DNA from: Deltaproteobacteria bacterium
GTDB taxonomy: Bacteria; Myxococcota_A; UBA9042; PHBI01; JACKFB01
DNA length: 64,000 nt
Reading direction: 5' to 3'
Assembly (NCBI GenBank): GCA_020632695.1
Contig: JACKFB010000012.1
Span: forward strand, 62,001 to 126,000
Below are positions 48,154 to 59,738 of this stretch, one piece after another. The notes below the pieces were generated by a model, which searched no databases, was not told where the DNA came from, and saw only the letters and a program-made list of their open reading frames with translations. Position 1 is the stretch's first letter, and each line of letters opens with the position of its first letter. The translations under genes were made by a program, and so were the position numbers.

Positions 48154-48288
48154 GGCTCGCAGTCCTCATGGATCGACCCGGGACACGCGGGGGCGTCCCA
48201 GAGGGAGTGTTACGTCACTTGGTACACCGATTCTGCACGTTTGTAAGGTCCGCGCAAACCTGTCAGCCGGGCGGCCGCGGCCTGGACG

Positions 48289-48317
48289 GTGACCATCCTC
48301 ACCTGCTGGCATAGAGT
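48289..48317 (+). promoter_or_regulatory. Putative leaderless promoter of the 48324 gene
   Basis: GTGACC (48289-48294), a 17-base spacer and TAGAGT (48312-48317) are followed after 6 bases by the ATG at 48324. No Shine-Dalgarno sequence. Confidence 0.45.
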
Positions 48318-48323
48318 CGGGTG

Positions 48324-49115
48324 ATGGACACACGCCCGCTGCCTCCGATTCGATTCCTGATTCCTCGCGTGGCGTCTGCGCTCTGGCTCGCCGCCTGCCT
48401 CCTCGCTCCGTCGGCCCTCGCGGCCACCGACCCGCCGGATCTCTCCGGGACCTGGGGCCGCCTGGATGTGACGACCTCCGTGTCGCAGGTGCCGATGATC
48501 GGCGACGTGACGACCACCTACCGGGCGATCTCCCGCGTGCAGATCGCGCAGACCGGCACGAAGCTCACGATGGAGGAGCACCTGTGCGTGGTGCGCTTCG
48601 AGAGCGACCACTCCGAGGCGCGCAGCTCGCTGGTCGAGGGCTTCGTGGCCACCGCCCCCCCGCTCGAGCGCCACGCCCGGCTGGTGCACAAGGGTGGCAA
48701 GTGGCGCCTGGACGCGTCCGAGCTCATCGAGATCCACGGCGCCCGCCTCGAACACCCCGACAAGGACGCGCTGCCCACCGATCCCAAGGACCCGCGGGTG
48801 CGTGACATGGATCACGACGGCCACCCGGGCCTGACGGTCAACGTGGCCGGTCTGGTCGAGGGCTCGGTGCACCTGGTGCAGCGCGTGCGCACGCTGCTGC
48901 GGGGCCTGGTCCGCTCCGCCGACCGGATCGACGGCCTCATCACCTGGTCGCGAGCCCAGAGCGTCCTCGAGGCCACCAACCTCTTCTTGCGCAACACGCC
49001 CTCGACGGTGCCCCACCCGGACCCCTCGAGGAGCTGGTTCCGGGCCCAGCGCGTCCGCCCCGGCACCGACTGCGCCACCCTGGTCGCCGACGCGGAGCGC
49101 CTCTTCGCGCGCTGA
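48324..49115 (+). CDS. Exported protein of unknown function
   Basis: 263 residues with a signal peptide (VASALWLAACLLAPSALA, about 16-33). Mature start DPPDLSGTWGRLDVTTS and a following beta-rich region resemble lipocalin-like or DUF-type secreted proteins (LSGTW). The middle carries DMDHDGHPGLT, an EF-hand-like calcium loop, and the C-terminus is helical. No lipobox is clear. Divergent from the histidine kinase. The ATG at 48324 follows a -10 element by 6 bases. Confidence 0.7.
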   Translation: MDTRPLPPIRFLIPRVASALWLAACLLAPSALAATDPPDLSGTWGRLDVTTSVSQVPMIGDVTTTYRAISRVQIAQTGTKLTMEEHLCVVRFESDHSEARSSLVEGFVATAPPLERHARLVHKGGKWRLDASELIEIHGARLEHPDKDALPTDPKDPRVRDMDHDGHPGLTVNVAGLVEGSVHLVQRVRTLLRGLVRSADRIDGLITWSRAQSVLEATNLFLRNTPSTVPHPDPSRSWFRAQRVRPGTDCATLVADAERLFAR

Positions 49116-49163
49116 CGGCGGGTCCGACGGCCCGGCGGCGGCGCCCGGATTGCGCGCTCCCGC

Positions 49164-49192
49164 TTGGTCGCACCGACCCGCTTTGCTATCGT
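49164..49192 (+). promoter_or_regulatory. Putative promoter of the thrombospondin-3 protein gene and downstream operon
   Basis: TTGGTC (49164-49169), 17 bases, TATCGT (49187-49192). The predicted start near 49199 would place the palindromic element 49201-49280 at the 5' end of the leader. Then GAGGGGAGG precedes the ATG at 49298. Confidence 0.4.
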
Positions 49193-49200
49193 CGGATCCC

Positions 49201-49280
49201 AGAGGGTGATCCCATGTTCTCCCGTCGCGTGGTCGGCTGAGGTCCGGCGCCGCGCTCGGTCCGAACGCGCGAACACCCTC
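49201..49280 (+). repeat. Palindromic interspersed element, copy 2 (short form)
   Basis: About 80 bases. Shares AGAGGGTGATCCCAT, TTCTCCCGTCGCG and GCGCTCGGTCCG with the element at 12069-12226 and ends in GAACACCCTC, the complement of its left end. The middle of the longer copy is missing. It lies within the presumed leader of the next gene and would fold into a hairpin. Confidence 0.7.
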
Positions 49281-49297
49281 CCGAGGGGAGGTGTGCC

Positions 49298-50703
<1,406 letters not shown>

Positions 50704-50707
<4 letters not shown>

Positions 50708-52890
50708 GCGCCCGGCGCCCGGCGCTCGCGCTGGCGCTGGCGCTGGCCGCATGTTCGGAGGCGAGCCTGCAGGCGATCCCCGAGGAGACCGCCGAGCCCT
50801 TCGACGCCTTGCTGGAGCTGCGCGGCAGCTACTGCACCGAGCCGGCCGAGGAGGTCGTGTTCCCGGTCAAGGTGCTCTTCCTGCTCGACCAGTCCGACTC
50901 GCTGCAGTGCACCGACAGCCAGCACCGCCGCTTCGGCGCCCTGGGCAGCCTCATCTCCGACCTGCGCAAGTCGCCCAGCACCAGCTTCGGCTTCATCGGC
51001 TTCTCGTCCTGGTCGCGGCAGCAGGGCTTCACGCGCAAGCAGTCGGAGATCGACCCCTTCCTCGACCCGGCCGGCGGCCTGGGGCCCGCCACCGACTACC
51101 AGGGCGCGCTGGCGACGGCGGTGCGGATGCTCGAGGAGGACATGGTGGCCATCGGCCCGGCCACGCGCGCGCGCACCCGCTACGTGGTCATCCTGGTCAG
51201 CGACGGCGTGCCCGAGCCGCGCTGCAACGCCGGCTGCGAGGACGACAAGGCGGCCTGCAGCGACGGCGTCGACAACGACGGCGACGGGATCATCGACGGC
51301 AGCGACCCCGACTGCGTGGGCGTGGAGGACTCGTCGACCCACCCGGACAACAACTACGGCGTCTGCAACACCCGCAAGGAGGTCACCGACGACGTGTACG
51401 TCGACTACCAGGGCCTCTGCCCCGCCTACAACCAGCCCGAGCAGATCATGGCGCGGGTCTCGAGCCTGCTCGAGCTGGAGGACATCTACTCGGCCGGCGA
51501 CGTGGCGCTGCACACGGTGCTGCTCTTCTCGCCGCAGGGAGTGGTCGAGGGGGCGTGTCCGGGCGCGTCGACGCTGTTCGGCTACAACCACGACGCGGCC
51601 AAGGGGCTGCTCCAGGCGATGGCGCAGGCGGGCGGCGGCGCCTTCCGCGACGTGAACATCGAGACCGAGGACGACCAGTTCCTCCGCTTCGACTTCACCT
51701 CGCTGCGCAGCGAGCAGTGGATGTCGGAGCTGGTGGCCTACAACGCCAACGCACGGCGCGACGGCGAGGTCGAGCTGGACAGCGACGGCGACGGGCTGTC
51801 GGATCGGGTCGAGGAGCAGCTCGGCACCCGCATCGACGCGGGGGACTCGGACAAGCCCAAGGGCGACGGGTACAGCGACCTGCTCGAGCACGCGCTGGGC
51901 GGCTCCGGGTTCGACCCGCTGCAGGCGTCGCTGCCGGCGGTCTCCTGCGGGGACGGCAAGGACTTCGACGGCGACGGGCTGGACAACTGCGAGGAGGACG
52001 CGCTGGGCACGGACCGGCGCGCGCCCGACACCGACGGCGACGGGCTCACCGACTGGCTCGAGCTGGTCTCGGGCACCGACCCGGTGGTGAGCGACGGCCT
52101 GCGCGACCTGGACTTCGACGGCGTGGCCAACCGCGACGAGATCCGCGGCGGCACCGACCCGCTGGTTCCCGACGCCGAGATCTGGCGCAGCGCGCGCATC
52201 CGCTACGCCATCACCGACCGGGGGAACCTGGCGGTGCCGACCGAGGACGGCGCCGGGTCCGAGGAGCGCCACTGCTACGACTTCGCCGTGACCTCGATCC
52301 CGCTGGTCACGCCCTACCTGGCGGCGGCGCGCGGGCGAAATCGCGTCATCGTCTACACGCTGGAGAAGCCGCTCTCGCTGGCGGGCTCGATCGCGCGGGG
52401 CCACGTCGCCTGCGCCGAGGTGAGCTACCAGGGCCCCTCGGACAAGGTGCCCGAGTCGGGGGTGCTGGACCTGGGGGACGCCTTCTGGAAGCAGACCCGC
52501 GAGGGGTTGGACGCGCGGCTCCAGGCAGTCGGCGAGTGCCTGGGGGCCGACCCGGAGAGCTTCGGGCGCGCCGACGTGCTGGAGCTGGCGAGCGCCTGCC
52601 TGCCGCCCAAGGTACAGATCGGGCGCATCCTCTACGGCCGAGACACCCTGGTCGAGCTGCTGCAGTCGGTGGTGCGCGAGGACCTCAGCCTGGATCTGCC
52701 CGACGTGGGCACGCGCATCTTCGTGCCCATCGAGTCCTTCGTGGCCGACCGCGACTGCGTCCGCACCGCCGAGCTGACCACCCTCGACGGGTTCTTGACC
52801 CTGCTGGCCTCGGAGTGCGCCCCCTGCCTCGCCGCTCGCGCCGAGACCGCGGCCTCACCCTGCGGGGACGCATGCACCGAAGCGCCGTGA
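50704..52890 (+). CDS. VWA-domain lipoprotein with calcium-binding repeats, apparent CTG start
   Basis: 728 residues. Lipobox (LAAC, about 17). The von Willebrand A domain has an intact metal site: LDQSDS, the Thr in PATDYQ and SDGVPEP. The second half has DSDGDGLSD and DTDGDGLTD type calcium loops. There is no in-frame ATG, GTG or TTG that would retain the signal peptide. The frame opens at CTG 50704, with AAGGGGAG six bases upstream, inside the stop of the previous gene (CTGA). Likely surface adhesin or complex scaffold. Pairs with the next, similarly organised VWA gene. Confidence 0.85.
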
Positions 52891-54812
52891 GGTGGCTCGC
52901 CGCGGCCTGCGCCTGTCTGTGGGCCTGCACCGACGCCGGCCTGGAGCGCATCCCGCCGCGCGAGCGCCTGCGCGACGACAAGCTCGCCCTCAGCGGCGAG
53001 CTCTGCACGCTCTCCCCGCGTACCCTGGCCTTCCCTGTCCGCATCCTCTTCGTCGTGGACGCCTCGGAGTCCATGCGCGTCACCGACCCGCCCGACCCGG
53101 TCACCGGCGAGACCGCGCGCGAGCGGGCCGTCCGCGAGTCCTGGACCCGGCTCCTGGCCGAGGGCGCCGACGACGTGCGGGTGGGCATCCTGCGCTTCTC
53201 GGCCGAGGCCCAGTCGCGCACCGTGGTCGACACGGACGGCGACGGCATCCCCGAGTCCTACTTCACCGCGTCCGAGCCCACCCTGGACGCGGCGACCCAG
53301 GCCCTGGGCAGCACCGACCGCACGACCAACTACGTCAACGCGCTCAGCGAGGCGCACTACGAGCTTCGCACCGAGCTGCTCGCCGCCAGCCAGGAGTCGC
53401 TGCCGCTCTCCAAGTATGTAGTGGTCTTCCTCTCCGACGGCCTGCCCGACGTGGACGACAGCCAGGCCGGCGAGGCGTCCCTGGCCAACGTCCGCGACGC
53501 CGCGCGCTCCTTGCGCGACCTGGCCGAGCTCTTCCACGTCGGCGACTTCGCCTTCCACACGGCCTACCTCTCGGCCGGCCAGGGCCCCTCGCAGGACCTC
53601 GCCGCCCAGTCGCTGCTCGAGGAGATGGCCACCCTCGGCGGCGGCACCTTCCGCAGCTTCCCCTCGGGCGAGGAGCTCAACTTCCTCTTCGTCGACTTCT
53701 CGGTGGTGCGCCGCGTGTTCACCCTGCGCTCCCTGGTCGCCGTCAACACGCAGGCCGTGGTCGACTCGGCGCAGCTCACGGCGCTGGACCTGGGCATCAC
53801 GCCCGCGGTGCCGGGGGTGGGGACCGACCTCGACGGGGACGGCCAGCTCGGCTGCGGCGAGCCGCTCACCGACACCGACGGCGACGGGCTCGCCGACATC
53901 GTCGAGCTCTACGCGGGGACCGATCTCTTCGAGCGGGACACCGACGACGACGGGCTCGGCGATCGCATCGAGTGGGACCTGGGGCGCATCGCCGGGCAGG
54001 GCACCGCCGGCCTCGACCCGCTGGACCCGACCGACTCGGGCTGCTTCGTGCCGTCTCTGTGCACCGACGAGGATGAGGACGGCGCCTGCGACTGCGTGGC
54101 CGACTCCGACGGCGACGGCGTGTGCGACTGCGTGACCGACCCCGACGCCGCCTGCGCCGACGACCTTGGCCACGACTGCCTGGACCTGGACCTGGACGAG
54201 CGCTGCGACTGCCCCGACCTGGACCTGGACGGGCGCTGCGACTGGTCGGACAAGGACGGCGACGGTCTGCGCGACTGCGAGGAGGTGTTCTACGGGACCT
54301 CGCAGAACGGCGTGGACTCGGACGCCGACGGCCTGCCCGACGCGGTGGAGGTCCGCTTCCGCACCTCGGCGGTGGAGAGCGACGGGGCCCAGGACATCGA
54401 CTTCGACGACACCTTGAACGCCACCGAGGTCCAGAGCGCCAGCGACCCGCTCTGCGCCGACCTGCCGCTGCGCCCCCGCGGCGCCTACCGGTACGCCGTG
54501 GACACCCTGGGGCTGGTCGGCGACCGCACCTGCTACACCTTCGCCATCGACAACGTCACGCTGATGGCGACGCGCCCCAACCCCTCCGCCGCGAGCCCGG
54601 GCAACGGAATCAACCGCGTGCTCGTCTACGCCGGCGAGGTGTCCTTCGACGACGCGCAGAGCTACGCCCGCTATCGGGTGGCCTGCGTCGAAGCGCGATG
54701 GGACCCCGCCGGTGCCTTCAAGGACCCGCCTTCTGGTAGGATGCGGCTGGTCGAGGAGGACTTCGTCGACATCGGCGAGTTCGATCCCGACCTCCACTGC
54801 AAGAGGCCCTGA
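52872..54812 (+). CDS. VWA-domain lipoprotein with calcium-binding repeats
   Basis: 646 residues; paralogue of the preceding gene. Signal peptide with lipobox-like LWAC (about 18), a VWA domain with an intact metal site (VVDASESM, the Thr in RTTNYV, LSDGLPD), then thrombospondin-3/EF-like acidic repeats (DTDGDGLAD, DTDDDGLGD, DSDGDGVCDC) with extra cysteine pairs. The ATG at 52872 lies 19 bases before the end of the upstream gene; a GTG at 52887 would give a GTGA overlap and an equally good signal. Probably exported to the cell surface with its neighbour. Confidence 0.84.
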   Translation: MHRSAVRWLAAACACLWACTDAGLERIPPRERLRDDKLALSGELCTLSPRTLAFPVRILFVVDASESMRVTDPPDPVTGETARERAVRESWTRLLAEGADDVRVGILRFSAEAQSRTVVDTDGDGIPESYFTASEPTLDAATQALGSTDRTTNYVNALSEAHYELRTELLAASQESLPLSKYVVVFLSDGLPDVDDSQAGEASLANVRDAARSLRDLAELFHVGDFAFHTAYLSAGQGPSQDLAAQSLLEEMATLGGGTFRSFPSGEELNFLFVDFSVVRRVFTLRSLVAVNTQAVVDSAQLTALDLGITPAVPGVGTDLDGDGQLGCGEPLTDTDGDGLADIVELYAGTDLFERDTDDDGLGDRIEWDLGRIAGQGTAGLDPLDPTDSGCFVPSLCTDEDEDGACDCVADSDGDGVCDCVTDPDAACADDLGHDCLDLDLDERCDCPDLDLDGRCDWSDKDGDGLRDCEEVFYGTSQNGVDSDADGLPDAVEVRFRTSAVESDGAQDIDFDDTLNATEVQSASDPLCADLPLRPRGAYRYAVDTLGLVGDRTCYTFAIDNVTLMATRPNPSAASPGNGINRVLVYAGEVSFDDAQSYARYRVACVEARWDPAGAFKDPPSGRMRLVEEDFVDIGEFDPDLHCKRP

Positions 54813-54817
54813 ACCCC

Positions 54818-57031
54818 GTGCGAGTCGCCGCAACGGCCCGTATGAAGACGACCGCGCTGGACTCGCTGCGGATGCATCCCCACCGGCGCGTCCGCGTAGC
54901 CTCGCAGCATCCTGAGACCGCTTCGGATTCCACCGGACGTGCCGGCGGGGCGCCTCCGAGGGCCTCCAGCGCACGCCTCGTCCCACGGGCCCTGGCCCTC
55001 GGCTTTCTGCTGCTGGCTCCGGCTTGCGGTAGCAGCGCGGGCGCCCCGGACGTCACGACCGGCCCCGACGTGGCCGGCGCCTCGTGCAGCTTCGACCCGA
55101 GCGAGGGCCCCGACAGCGCCGCGCCGCTCACCCTGTCGGCGCCGACCGAAGGCGCGCTGTGCCCGGTCGAGGACGAGGACTGGTACAGCTTCGAGATGGC
55201 GCCCGGCGACCACATCCTGCGGGTTCAGCTCCAGATGCTGGGAGACCTCTCGCCGGTGGAGCCGACCTACGCCGTGTGGTCGGTGGACGCCTCGGGCGCC
55301 CCCGACCGGCTGGTGGCCGAGCCGCCGCCCGACGGGCCGGGCCACGCCCTCGATGTGGTGCACTGCGTCGCCCCCGGCCGCCACCTGGTGGTGGTGCACG
55401 ACGAGGGCGACGACGCCCAGGACCTCCGGCGTGCCTACGCCCTCGAGGTCTCCTCGTCGCCTGACCCCGACGGCGCCGAACCGAACGACGACCCGGAAGG
55501 CGCCACCGCGCTGGGCACGGGCCCCCAGAAGGGCGCCATCGCGTGCCGGGGCGACCAGGACTGGTACCGCATCGACGTGGCGGCCGGCGAGTACCTGCGC
55601 CTGCGATTGACCGCCCCCCCGGGGGACCTGCAGACCACGCTGACGATGCGCGACGAAGCCGGCGCGGTGCTGCTGAGCGAGACCAACGCCGGCGGCACGG
55701 TGTCGGCGACGGCGCTGGACCGCTTCGCCGTGGTGCCGGGCGCCGGGCGCTACTACCTGGTGGTCGCCGACGACGACGACGAGGACGCCGACCCCGACGC
55801 CCCCTACACGCTGACGGTGGACCGCATCGCCGACACCGACCCCAACGAGCCGAACCATCACCCCAGCGTCGCGACGCCGCTCGCCGAAGAGCCGCAGGCC
55901 TGCGCCGAGGACTGGTCGCCCATGCTCGAGCGCGTGGGGACCATCGCCGCCGAGGGCGACTCCGACTGGTACGTGCTGCCGGTGAGCGGCTGCGAGCGCG
56001 GCGTGCTGGAGGCGACCGCGACCTTCCTGACCACGCCGCTGTCGCCGGCCGCCGCCTGGGAGCTGCAGCAGCGTGTGCAGGCCTCGCTGACCCTGGTGCG
56101 CGCCGACCCGTCGAGCCCGTGCTCCGAGGACGCCGACTGCCGCGCGCTGGTGCGCCCCTGCGACGACGAATGGGCCTGCGCCGGCTTCGGCAACACCTGC
56201 CTGGGCGAGGGGCTCTGCGCCGGGGCCTCGGTGTGCCTGCCCACGGGCACCTGCGGGGCCACCGTGCTCGAGCGTCACCACACGGCCTCGGCCATCCCCG
56301 GTGACATCAGCGCGCCGCCGCCGCCCGACGAGGCGCGGCTGTCGGCGCCGCTCGCGGGCGGGCAGGCGCTGTGGCTTCGGGTCAGCGACTACCAGGCCAA
56401 CGGCGCCGAGCCCACGGTCAGCTACCGCCTGCGGGCGCGGGTGCGCCGCGACCCCGACACCCACGAACCCTCCAACCTCTTTGCCCCCACGCTGCTGAGC
56501 GAGTTCCCGGTGGGCGCCCAGGAGAAGCTGGCCACGGCGATCCCCGTCCACCGCTGCATCCCGCCGGAGCTGCCCGAGGACCCGGCGGCCGACTGCTGCG
56601 ACGATGGGACCTGGGTCGAGGGCGCGCTCTCCTACGAGAACGACCTGGACTGGTACCGCTACGAGCACCCCTGCCCCGACGAGGACTGCATGCTGCGGGT
56701 GCGCTTCCAGATCGACGCCGGACCGGTGGACGCGGTGATGTCGGTCTACCGTGGCAAGGCCCTCTGGTACGACACGGTCAACGTCACCGCCGAGGCGCCG
56801 ACCCAGCCGGCCCTGGACGCCAGCTTCGGCGGGCTGGGCGCCGGGGCCTCCTGCTTCTACGCGTTCCAGGGCCACGACGGCGACCCGTTCAACTACTACC
56901 TGATGGTGCGCGACCTGGCCGAGGTCCGCGAGTGGAGCGCCGACCAGCGCTACCGGGTCTGCGTCGAGAAGGTGGCCGATGGCTGTGAGGCGCCCTGCAA
57001 GCTGTATCCGGACGGCTGTGGCCAGCCCTGA
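54818..57031 (+). CDS. Lipoprotein with several pre-peptidase C-terminal-type (PPC-like) domains
   Basis: About 737 residues. Lipobox near residue 70 (LLLAPAC); the N-terminus is unusually long, so the start is uncertain (GTG at 54818, ATGs at 54842 and 54872). Four DWY-containing segments (VEDEDWYSFEMAPGDH, GDQDWYRIDVAAGEY, GDSDWYVLPVSGC, ENDLDWYRYEHPC) match the start of PPC beta-sandwiches. A Cys-rich stretch sits between the third and fourth. PPC domains bind surfaces or accompany exported proteases. Its 3' end overlaps the next gene by 14 bases. Confidence 0.78.
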   Translation: MRVAATARMKTTALDSLRMHPHRRVRVASQHPETASDSTGRAGGAPPRASSARLVPRALALGFLLLAPACGSSAGAPDVTTGPDVAGASCSFDPSEGPDSAAPLTLSAPTEGALCPVEDEDWYSFEMAPGDHILRVQLQMLGDLSPVEPTYAVWSVDASGAPDRLVAEPPPDGPGHALDVVHCVAPGRHLVVVHDEGDDAQDLRRAYALEVSSSPDPDGAEPNDDPEGATALGTGPQKGAIACRGDQDWYRIDVAAGEYLRLRLTAPPGDLQTTLTMRDEAGAVLLSETNAGGTVSATALDRFAVVPGAGRYYLVVADDDDEDADPDAPYTLTVDRIADTDPNEPNHHPSVATPLAEEPQACAEDWSPMLERVGTIAAEGDSDWYVLPVSGCERGVLEATATFLTTPLSPAAAWELQQRVQASLTLVRADPSSPCSEDADCRALVRPCDDEWACAGFGNTCLGEGLCAGASVCLPTGTCGATVLERHHTASAIPGDISAPPPPDEARLSAPLAGGQALWLRVSDYQANGAEPTVSYRLRARVRRDPDTHEPSNLFAPTLLSEFPVGAQEKLATAIPVHRCIPPELPEDPAADCCDDGTWVEGALSYENDLDWYRYEHPCPDEDCMLRVRFQIDAGPVDAVMSVYRGKALWYDTVNVTAEAPTQPALDASFGGLGAGASCFYAFQGHDGDPFNYYLMVRDLAEVREWSADQRYRVCVEKVADGCEAPCKLYPDGCGQP

Positions 57032-58430
57032 CCGGCGCACGCGGGCGCTGGCCGTCGGCGCGCTGCTCTGGGCCGTGGCCTGCGGTGGGGGCGGCGCGGG
57101 CGCGCCCGACGCGGACGCGGACGCCTCGGAGGTGGGCACGGCGGACACGGCGACGCCCACGCCGCGCTGGGCGCGACAGGTGGTCGCGCGGGGGATGGGC
57201 GGGCGGCACGTCGCGCTGGCGCTGGGGCCCGACGGGCAGCCACGGGTGGCGTGGTTCGCCAGCGAGGGGGAGGCCGCCGGGCCGTGCGACGCGCTGGGCG
57301 CCGACCCGCCGCCTGCTGTGACCTGGCCGCTCTGGTACGCCGAGGGTGGCGAGGAGGGCTTCTCCGTCGAGCGGGCGGCGGACGTGCTCCTCGTCGGCTC
57401 GCCGGTGGGCCTGGACCTCGGCGTCCAGCCCGACGGCGCCTCGGTGATCGCGACGCTGAGCGGCGAGCCGGTGGTCGCGCTCCACTACTGCGGGGCCAGC
57501 GACGTCGGCTACTACCTGCGGGCAGGGGCGGACGACTGGCAGGCGACGACGGCGGTCGCGACCAGCGGCGAGGCCGCCAGCGGAGAGCCGGCCAGCGACT
57601 TCGGCGACGTCGTGGGCTACTGGCCCGCGCTGGCATTCGACGCGTCGGGGCAACCCGCCATCGCCTACAAGGACGTCCACTCGGGGAGCATCCAGTCCGA
57701 CGACTTCCGGCGCGCCGACCTGGAGCTGGCCTGGCGCGAGGGCGGCGCGTGGCAGGCGCTGCCGGTGGACGTGGGCCAGGGGGCTGGCAGCTTCTCCGAC
57801 CTCGTCTTCGACGCCCAGGACCGGCCGGTCATCGCGTCCTTCAACCCGCGCGACGACCGGACGCTGCCCCAGCGGGGGCTCTGGCTCTACCGCAGCGCCG
57901 ACGCCGGCGCCGCCTGGGAGCGGGTGCGGCTCTTCGGCGGCGAGACCACCGAGCGCCCCTCGCTGGCGGTGGACCCCACGAGCGGCGCCCTGGTGGTGGC
58001 CTGGTACGACGCGGGCGACCGCCTGCCCTACCTGGCGCGGCTCGAGGCCGGCGCCGACTTCAGCAGCGCCAGCGCCTGGGCCGTCGAGGAGATCGGCGAC
58101 CACCGCTTCGACGAGGGTGAGCACCCGAGCCTCGCCTTCGACCCCAGCGGCCGGCTGGCCCTCGCCTACGCACGCTGCGCTCGGGCCACCGACCCGGCGG
58201 GCCAGTGCAACCCGAGCGTGGACGCGGTGGTCTTCGCCTGGCGCGACACCGACGGCGGCTTCCAGCGCGAGGTCGTCGACGCCGGCGAGACCGCAGGGCC
58301 CTGCGGCGCCTGGCCCAACCTGGCCTTCGACGCGGGCGGCGCCGCGTGGGTGGCCTACCACTGCGCGACCCTGGAGGCCGGTGAGCTCACCGACGAGGTG
58401 CGGGCGGCGCGCCGGGACGCGCTGCCGTGA
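57018..58430 (+). CDS. Lipoprotein with predicted beta-propeller-like repeats
   Basis: 470 residues from the GTG at 57018, which gives a compact signal (ALAVGALLWAVAC, lipobox about 24) followed by an acidic tether. The rest is a set of repeated strands with Asp/Gly turns (VALALGPDGQPRVAW, PALAFDASGQPAIAY, DLVFDAQDRPVIAS, SLAVDPTSGALVVAW, SLAFDPSGRLALAY, NLAFDAGGAAWVAY), spaced like the blades of a sialidase/BNR-type propeller. No Asp-box catalytic signature was confirmed. Overlaps the PPC gene by 14 bases and the next lipoprotein by GTGA. Confidence 0.76.
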   Translation: MASPDRRTRALAVGALLWAVACGGGGAGAPDADADASEVGTADTATPTPRWARQVVARGMGGRHVALALGPDGQPRVAWFASEGEAAGPCDALGADPPPAVTWPLWYAEGGEEGFSVERAADVLLVGSPVGLDLGVQPDGASVIATLSGEPVVALHYCGASDVGYYLRAGADDWQATTAVATSGEAASGEPASDFGDVVGYWPALAFDASGQPAIAYKDVHSGSIQSDDFRRADLELAWREGGAWQALPVDVGQGAGSFSDLVFDAQDRPVIASFNPRDDRTLPQRGLWLYRSADAGAAWERVRLFGGETTERPSLAVDPTSGALVVAWYDAGDRLPYLARLEAGADFSSASAWAVEEIGDHRFDEGEHPSLAFDPSGRLALAYARCARATDPAGQCNPSVDAVVFAWRDTDGGFQREVVDAGETAGPCGAWPNLAFDAGGAAWVAYHCATLEAGELTDEVRAARRDALP

Positions 58431-58882
58431 CGGCGCGACACGCCGTGGTCCTGCTGGCGGTGTGCGCCTGGGCGTGTGACAGCGGGGCGAACACGCTGGG
58501 CGGCAGCCTGTCGACCTTCCACGACCTGGGCTTCGCGACGGTGCGGGCGCGCCTGTACAGCTCGGAGCTGGCCATGGAGTACGTGCGCGAGAACCAGGAG
58601 GTCGCGTTGCGGGTGAGCCTGCGCCGCAGCGCGGTCGAGCCGGAGTCCGGGCTGGTGGCCGACCTGGCCACCCAAGGCGACGTCACCGGCTCCACCCAGC
58701 GCACGCCGCTGCCGCCGCTCACGGCCGGCACCCTTCGCCTGGCTCGCTTCGAGGCCCGCGAGGGCGCGTCCGTACGCGGGCACTTCGACGCGCGCTTCGA
58801 GGCCGGCCTCACCGAGGTGGGCCTCCACGGCGACTTCGACATGCCGCTCACCATCGTACACTCACCCGGGAGCTCGCCATGA
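58427..58882 (+). CDS. Small lipoprotein
   Basis: 151 residues. Signal peptide and lipobox (CAWAC, about residue 17), then one compact beta-rich domain (FHDLGFATVRARLYSSELAM, EVALRVSLRR, GHFDARFEAGL). Not recognised. The GTG at 58427 overlaps the stop of the propeller-like gene, and its own stop is ATGA-overlapped by the peptidase gene, so it is translated with the peptidase; perhaps its partner or inhibitor, which is inference only. Confidence 0.72.
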   Translation: MTARHAVVLLAVCAWACDSGANTLGGSLSTFHDLGFATVRARLYSSELAMEYVRENQEVALRVSLRRSAVEPESGLVADLATQGDVTGSTQRTPLPPLTAGTLRLARFEAREGASVRGHFDARFEAGLTEVGLHGDFDMPLTIVHSPGSSP

Positions 58883-59682
58883 GATACGCGGACTACGTGG
58901 AAGACTTCTCCCGCTGGGCCTCCCTGGGCGAGCTGGGCACCTACGGCGAGGCGGTGCACGACGGCACGCGCTACCCCTACCTGCGCCTGGTCGTCGACGG
59001 CGCACGCTGGCTGACCATCACCGCCGGCTTCCACGGCGACGAGCAGTCGGGCCCGCGCACGCTGCTGCGCTCGATGGACCGCGTCGTGGCCTGGGCACGC
59101 CAGCACGACGTGGGGCTGCGGGTCTACCCGTGCTTGAACCCCACGGGCTTCGAGGACACGACGCGCTACAACCGTGCGCATCAGCGCCCCAACAACGACC
59201 TGCTCCGCTACGAGCTGCCCGGCGGCCACGTGCGGGGAGAGCTGCTCCCGGGCCAGCGCTTCAAGCGCTGGTACGTGCGCACGACGCCGGGGGCGGCCGA
59301 GACCGACGCGCTGCTGCCGGAGCTGGAGCAGCACGCGCCGCCGGTCGCCGCGCTGGATCTCCACCAGGACCCCTTCCACGAGGGCCCCGGCAGCTACGCC
59401 TACGTCTTCGGCGAGCGGAGCGGCTTCCACTCCATGGTCCGGGCCTGCCGGGGCTTCGCGCCGATCGTCGCCCAGCAGCAGGTCGACGACGTCGTCCCCC
59501 TCAGCACCGACGAGCACGGCCTCCTCGAGTACGCCGACGGCTCGATCACCGACTACTTCTGGCGCCGCGGGGTGCGCTGGGCCGCCGCCCTGGAGACGAC
59601 GACCGACACCGACCCCGAGGCCTGCCACCAGGTCAACCTGGCCTGGATCCACGGCTTCATCGAGCGCGCCGCCGCCGGCTGA
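58879..59682 (+). CDS. M14-family-like zinc carboxypeptidase / AstE-like hydrolase
   Basis: 267 residues. The zinc-binding motif FHGDEQSG supplies His (about 52) and Glu (55), with the third ligand His in ALDLHQD (about 157). The catalytic Glu is probably in ALETTTD near the C-terminus. This fits M14 peptidases and the aspartoacylase/succinylglutamate desuccinylase branch. No signal peptide, so it acts in the cytoplasm or is exported otherwise; that is odd next to lipoproteins. ATG at 58879 overlapping the upstream stop (ATGA). Confidence 0.85.
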   Translation: MRYADYVEDFSRWASLGELGTYGEAVHDGTRYPYLRLVVDGARWLTITAGFHGDEQSGPRTLLRSMDRVVAWARQHDVGLRVYPCLNPTGFEDTTRYNRAHQRPNNDLLRYELPGGHVRGELLPGQRFKRWYVRTTPGAAETDALLPELEQHAPPVAALDLHQDPFHEGPGSYAYVFGERSGFHSMVRACRGFAPIVAQQQVDDVVPLSTDEHGLLEYADGSITDYFWRRGVRWAAALETTTDTDPEACHQVNLAWIHGFIERAAAG

Positions 59683-59738
59683 CCCACCGACCCGCGCCCG
59701 CCCTTGTGTCCCGGCGCTTCCTGGGTCACCTTCGGGGC

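Noticed and set aside
48219..48247. TTGGTA-N17-TGTAAG as promoter of the 48324 gene
   Set aside because: It would leave an 70-base leader and matches less well in context than GTGACC-N17-TAGAGT directly before the ATG; kept only as a secondary possibility.
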